DNA of 64,000 nt from Paenibacillus sp. PAMC 26794 (lineage in GTDB: Bacteria > Bacillota > Bacilli > Paenibacillales > Paenibacillaceae): the NCBI RefSeq assembly GCF_000316035.1, contig NZ_ANHX01000015.1, forward strand, positions 26,690-90,689, read 5' to 3'. The notes below the pieces were generated by a model, which worked only from the letters and a program-made list of their open reading frames with translations, had not been told where the DNA came from and ran no database searches. Position 1 is the first letter of the stretch; every line of letters starts with the position of its first letter. This document shows, in pieces, positions 60,460-64,000 of the stretch. The translations under genes were made by a program, and so were the position numbers.

Positions 60460-61603
60460 GATCGTGCTCCTCCATCACTGAAGATAATGAGGGTACATAA
60501 GTGAATTTCATCAGCTCTGCGGTGAGTCCCGGTCCAAATGCCATGGCTACACCATCTGTAGATGATTGATCCTGTAACTTCATGTCCTCACGCATCGCGT
60601 TCAGTACAAACAGAATGGTATTGGAGGATAAGTTACCATACATTCTGAGGACATCCCTGCTATACTTCGTTTGCTCGTTTCTCAGGTTCATTACATTCTG
60701 CACAGAGTCCACAATCCCACGTCCTCCCGGATGAATGGCCCACAGTTCAGGAAGCTGTTCACTCTGCAATAAGAGACGCAGTTCCTCTTCCAGATGAACA
60801 CCTAACAGCTTCGGAATACGAGGTGATAGATACAGATCATACCCCAGGTTCCCCACCTCCCACGTCATATCTTCAGTCGAATCCGGAAGAAGTACAGAAT
60901 AACCTGTTCCCAGACTCAGAACATTCTTGTGCTGAGGTTCTGGTGTGCCCACTACACAAGAAGAAGCAGCGTCTCCGAAGAATGAAGCTGCAAACAGCGC
61001 TTCCCGATCTTGCACAGGCTGAAAATGAATGGTGCACAACTCTACACAGACAACAAGTACCTGTGATCCCGGAGCACCCTGCACGACATCTCGTGCCATC
61101 TGAATGGCTTTCAACCCTGCAGCACACCCCTGAAAGATCAGCGGCAGTCGATTAACTCGGGCAGACAAACCCAAATGACGGATGAGCATAACATCAAGAC
61201 CCGGCAGATATTGACCGGTACAGCTGACCGTGATGATATGTGTGATACTCTTTGGAGATACGCCTGAATCCTTCAGGGCTTTCTCTGCCGCCTCAATCCC
61301 GAGCGGAAGCGCCTCTCGCTTGTATGTATTCATTCGTTCTTCAGTTGTCGGGACGTCTGATCGCTCACCAGAGGGCAGATAACGGCATTCTTTCAGTGAA
61401 CCCAGATAGCTCGGTTCCACGGTATATCGGGTTTCAACACCACAGGACTTGAATATTCGCCTGGAAAACCGGGCCAAATCTGGCCGATCCTGAAGAGAAG
61501 AAGCGATCAGCTCTGCAATATCTGGCTGCGCAACGGGGTGAGCAGGTAGAGCCGTTCCCATGCCAAGAATCGCGATATCGGATGGACTGTTATATTGGTT
61601 CAT
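60446..61603 (-). CDS. Type III polyketide synthase (chalcone synthase family)
   Basis: 385 residues with the catalytic triad in place: Cys160 (PLIFQGCAAGLKA), His291 (LWAIHPGGRG) and Asn324 (MYGNLSSNT). Such enzymes extend a fatty acyl starter with malonyl units to alkylpyrones or alkylresorcinols, as BpsA does in B. subtilis. GGAGG sits 6 nt before the ATG at 61603. First gene of a three-gene operon with a methyltransferase and an FAD oxidoreductase. A 14-bp palindrome lies upstream. Confidence 0.93.
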   Translation of the reverse strand: MNQYNSPSDIAILGMGTALPAHPVAQPDIAELIASSLQDRPDLARFSRRIFKSCGVETRYTVEPSYLGSLKECRYLPSGERSDVPTTEERMNTYKREALPLGIEAAEKALKDSGVSPKSITHIITVSCTGQYLPGLDVMLIRHLGLSARVNRLPLIFQGCAAGLKAIQMARDVVQGAPGSQVLVVCVELCTIHFQPVQDREALFAASFFGDAASSCVVGTPEPQHKNVLSLGTGYSVLLPDSTEDMTWEVGNLGYDLYLSPRIPKLLGVHLEEELRLLLQSEQLPELWAIHPGGRGIVDSVQNVMNLRNEQTKYSRDVLRMYGNLSSNTILFVLNAMREDMKLQDQSSTDGVAMAFGPGLTAELMKFTYVPSLSSVMEEHDHVLF

Positions 61604-61656
61604 AATAAACCTCCTGGTATTGGTCATTATTTCCTCTAATTAACAACTCTTACCCT

Positions 61657-61670
61657 TAACGATATCGTTA
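61657..61670. promoter_or_regulatory. Palindrome upstream of the type III PKS operon
   Basis: TAACGATATCGTTA, a perfect 14-bp palindrome about 55 bp before the PKS start, in the promoter region. It looks like an operator for a TetR- or other dimeric regulator; no regulator gene adjoins the operon. The rest of the gap to 61766 contains one small hairpin only. Confidence 0.5.
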
Positions 61671-61766
61671 TAATCTCAAGAAGGCTCCTAATCTAGTTTA
61701 TTAACACATCCGCAAGCTCAGAAGCTTGGTTTCACCAAGCCATTGAAGCAATCACACTCATGAACC

Positions 61767-61792
61767 AAAAAAAGCCGCCATTAGGCGACTTC
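61767..61792 (-). terminator. Terminator of the HSL-type esterase gene
   Basis: AAGTCGCC-TAAT-GGCGGCTT then T7 on the minus strand; recurring family with the G.U pair. Confidence 0.85.
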
Positions 61793-61832
61793 AAGGTAAA
61801 CAGATTTCTTCTAAACATTATTCTGATGCACG

Positions 61833-62717
61833 TTATTTGGAAAATGCTTCTCTGATCTTGTCACTCATCCGGTACCAGGCATCCTCAGCCATCTGGACAT
61901 CGCCAAAATGCGTAAATCCATGAGCAGCTCCCTCGTACTCCTTAAGAGTCACCTTCACACCGCTTGCTTCCAACCTTGCTGCATATGTCCTTGCTTCTTG
62001 GGCCAGTGAATCTTTCTCCGCGGTAATGATCAGTGCTTCCGGAAGACCCTCTAATGATTTTGCGAGCACAGGTGAAGCTAACGGATCATGTGCATCTTCT
62101 GGCGTTCCAAGGTACATGGAGTTGAACGTTCTGGCGATATCGGCTGGGATCGCTTCTTCAAAACTCGGTTTCTCGGCCGGATCTGTAGCCACATCCAACA
62201 CGGCATAATCGATAACCTGAAGTACAATAGGCAGCTCGCTTCCACGTTGCTGATTCAATAAACATACTGCTGCAGCAAGATTACCACCAGCACTATGCCC
62301 CCCTATAGCGAACAAAGACGGGTTAACCGAGAAGGATTCCGAATTGGCCTGGACCCACTGTACAACGTCGTAACATTCATGGACTGCTGTTGGGAACTTG
62401 TACTCTGGTGCAAGACGGTAATCGATATTCATGACCACACAATCAGAACGATCAGCGATCAGACGACACCATGGATCATCCATCTCTGCTTGTCCTAAGA
62501 TGAAGCCACCCCCATGCATATTGAAGAAGACTGGCAGAGAAGCGGAATTTTCCCTATCCGGTGTATACACGAGTACACGCGTATCACCTTTCGTCGTAGG
62601 AATCATGACTTCTTTTACTGTGACAGCATACGTGGAACTGGGTTGAAGAGCTGCAACTGTACCGACGACATTTTGACGCATACGTTGTACCATTGCCAGT
62701 TGTTGTTGTTGATCCAT
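61833..62717 (-). CDS. HSL-family alpha/beta hydrolase (esterase)
   Basis: 294 residues with the hormone-sensitive-lipase oxyanion motif HGGGF (68-72) and nucleophile GGHSAGG (Ser142); the acid and His follow in ALIITAEKDSL and GAAHGFTHFG. It hydrolyses short-chain esters; the native substrate is unknown. GGAG lies 8 nt before the ATG at 62717. Single-gene unit. Confidence 0.9.
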   Translation of the reverse strand: MDQQQQLAMVQRMRQNVVGTVAALQPSSTYAVTVKEVMIPTTKGDTRVLVYTPDRENSASLPVFFNMHGGGFILGQAEMDDPWCRLIADRSDCVVMNIDYRLAPEYKFPTAVHECYDVVQWVQANSESFSVNPSLFAIGGHSAGGNLAAAVCLLNQQRGSELPIVLQVIDYAVLDVATDPAEKPSFEEAIPADIARTFNSMYLGTPEDAHDPLASPVLAKSLEGLPEALIITAEKDSLAQEARTYAARLEASGVKVTLKEYEGAAHGFTHFGDVQMAEDAWYRMSDKIREAFSK

Positions 62718-62833
62718 AGATATCACTCCTTTAGTTGATTGCCAATACTCCTTCTTCCGTTGTCACTTAAGTATAGATGACACTCGTCTATTCCGTCATG
62801 TGCAATTCATTCGATATGTATTGATCAACATGC

Positions 62834-63514
62834 TCAAACGTGGACGTTTGGATCCGTGCTTGTTTCCTTTTTTTTGTGGAACATCATCCAAACCCCCATC
62901 AAACAAAATAAAACGCTGCACCCCATGCCAAACAAGCTACTGGTTTTTATTGCAAGAGGTGAGCCTTGCATGGTAAGTAATGTCGCTTGGGTCACCACGA
63001 TGGATACCATCGCATCGGTGAAGTTAATCATTTTCAATGTAGATATGATCGGGTTATGGAGATGACGGTTAGCCCAGGTACCATACACGGCAAAAGCCAG
63101 CTTGGTAAAAGCAACTGTAGATACGATATACACAATGATACCCTCATATATGAAGGCATCGCCGATTAGATACATTCGCAGGCAGACCATCGAATAGGAT
63201 GCGCCCAGTAGACACAGAAACAGACCTCCACGCTTATATACCGTAAGCTCCAATCTATATCTTTCTTCGGGAGACTCCATCCTCTTGGTAACTGTATATT
63301 TATGGAGCACTTGGCCTTTCGCCACACAGAGAATCAGATAATATACGGCATTCGTAATGAACCATCCCGAAAGCAGATATATGCCCAGGATTAACTTACC
63401 TATTCCGGTTACAGCATTGATAACAAGGGATGCCACATTAAACAAGGCCGCTCGATCTTGTTTATTTCCAAGGTAATGGAACCAAATAGACTTCAAATAT
63501 GTCTTCATTTTCAT
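62834..63514 (-). CDS. Multi-pass membrane protein, family not recognised
   Basis: 226 residues with about six hydrophobic segments (FNVASLVINAVTGIGKLILG, AVYYLILCVA, GLFLCLLGASYSMVCLRMYL and others) and a basic C-terminal tail. A conserved-looking TNAVYYLILCVAKGQ segment is not enough to assign a family. It starts 29 bp after the YjbR gene without a clear ribosome site and may be cotranscribed with it. Confidence 0.7.
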   Translation of the reverse strand: MKMKTYLKSIWFHYLGNKQDRAALFNVASLVINAVTGIGKLILGIYLLSGWFITNAVYYLILCVAKGQVLHKYTVTKRMESPEERYRLELTVYKRGGLFLCLLGASYSMVCLRMYLIGDAFIYEGIIVYIVSTVAFTKLAFAVYGTWANRHLHNPIISTLKMINFTDAMVSIVVTQATLLTMQGSPLAIKTSSLFGMGCSVLFCLMGVWMMFHKKKETSTDPNVHV

Positions 63515-63543
63515 AGGATATTCATTCTGTTAGAAATGATGCC

Positions 63544-63897
63544 TCACTCTTCGGCCAGAGATTTCCGAATCCTTTTCGGAAGAGATTGGACAACCATGTC
63601 ATATGAGTGATCGATCATGACGTAGACATCTTCATCGGACAGCGAACCATCCAGCGTAATGGTATTCCAGTGTTTTTTGTTCATATGGTATCCCGGTTGA
63701 ACTGCTTCATGCTGCTCTCTCAGGTTCTCTGCAATAATGGGATCACATTTTAAGTTCAAGCGACAGTTTTCTTTGTTTTCAAAAATAAGCGCGAACATCT
63801 TACCCGCAACCTTAATCGCGACTGGATCAGGTCCAAATGGATAATCTTTGGTCGCACCTTTCTTCTTCAAACTGTATTCAATCATCTTATCCTTCAA
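63544..63897 (-). CDS. MmcQ/YjbR-family protein (DUF419)
   Basis: 117 residues: KGATKDYPFGPDPVAIKVAG and RLNLKCDPIIAENLREQH are typical of the CyaY-like YjbR fold. The start is TTG, with GGGAGG 7 nt upstream. The biochemical function of the family is not established; a DNA-binding-like role has been suggested by its fold. First gene of a possible two-gene unit. Nothing recognisable lies between 63898 and the window end. Confidence 0.88.
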   Translation of the reverse strand: MKDKMIEYSLKKKGATKDYPFGPDPVAIKVAGKMFALIFENKENCRLNLKCDPIIAENLREQHEAVQPGYHMNKKHWNTITLDGSLSDEDVYVMIDHSYDMVVQSLPKRIRKSLAEE

Positions 63898-64000
63898 GTC
63901 AGTACCTCCCTTTCACCAGTGGACGATATAATGATACCGAATGTAAGTTCGTATGTAAATAAGCTCGTTGCACATAAAAGCACATAATAAAACCTCCTCC

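Noticed and set aside
1..64000. tRNA, rRNA, prophage or integrative element
   Set aside because: No cloverleaf, rRNA segment, integrase, transposase or phage structural gene was seen in the window.

Overview
The window looks like a chromosomal segment of a spore-forming, low-to-medium GC Bacillota, most likely a Paenibacillus. Pointers are a complete GerA-type germinant receptor operon, a YheC/YheD spore-coat ATP-grasp protein, the bacillithiol pair yojF-bshB2, a DUF817 (YoaT-like) protein, strong AGGAGG ribosome sites, frequent TTG/GTG starts and SigA-type promoters. No rRNA, tRNA, CRISPR array, insertion sequence or phage gene was seen. The assignment is an inference from gene content, not from a database search.

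Layout. 1-1663: 5' part of a helD-type helicase running off the left edge. 2-15 kb: many small redox and detoxification genes, each beside a regulator: HxlR/NmrA, Zn-alcohol dehydrogenase with an AdhR-like MerR, TetR, AraC, old yellow enzyme with MarR, an Fe-siderophore binding lipoprotein with a Fur box, uppP and a second HxlR. Three gene remnants sit among them: an aldo/keto reductase lacking its 5' end, a YwnB-like SDR with a large internal deletion, and an arginase lacking its 3' end. 15-19 kb: MBL-fold hydrolase, a PUA-like protein and metE. 19.4-23.4 kb: a tightly overlapping nosD-nosL-nosY-nosF-tlpA operon without nosZ. 23.7-31.9 kb: bshB2/yojF, DUF817, murB, a chemoreceptor, an SDR with a MerR-type promoter, and a methyltransferase. 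32-38 kb: a PQQ-propeller secreted protein, a beta-lactamase-fold protein and an AgrA/AgrC-like two-component pair whose predicted binding repeats lie upstream of the beta-lactamase-fold gene. 38-41 kb: YheC/D, a DUF6492 protein and a mannose-1-phosphate guanylyltransferase. 41-47 kb: SDR, AraC, secreted LipA-type lipase, GAF histidine kinase, an inverted partial gene duplication and a decayed stalk/GH18-like gene. 47.1-51.2 kb: gerA-gerB-gerC plus a small two-TM subunit. 51.3-56.5 kb: a carbohydrate ABC importer with AraC and LacI regulators and a cre site. 56.7-64 kb: MaoC, aminotransferase, a three-gene type III polyketide synthase operon, an HSL-type esterase, a membrane protein and a YjbR protein.

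How the parts work together. Three regulatory circuits can be read from the DNA. (1) The promoters of the alcohol dehydrogenase (5482) and of a distant SDR (30089) share an almost identical 19-bp-spacer MerR promoter, so the AdhR-like MerR at 6714 probably controls both. (2) The LytTR regulator at 37069 probably activates the beta-lactamase-fold gene through two direct repeats 21 bp apart. (3) The MarR at 11029 probably acts on a 16-bp motif shared by the SDR remnant and old-yellow-enzyme promoters. A family of near-identical terminators (GTCGCC-loop-GGCGGC, often with a G.U pair that makes them strand-specific) closes many transcription units.

No wholly new system stands out. The most unusual items are the nos accessory operon without its enzyme, the LytTR/beta-lactamase-fold unit without a peptide gene, the type III PKS operon, and the concentration of five deletion remnants next to intact regulators or operons.
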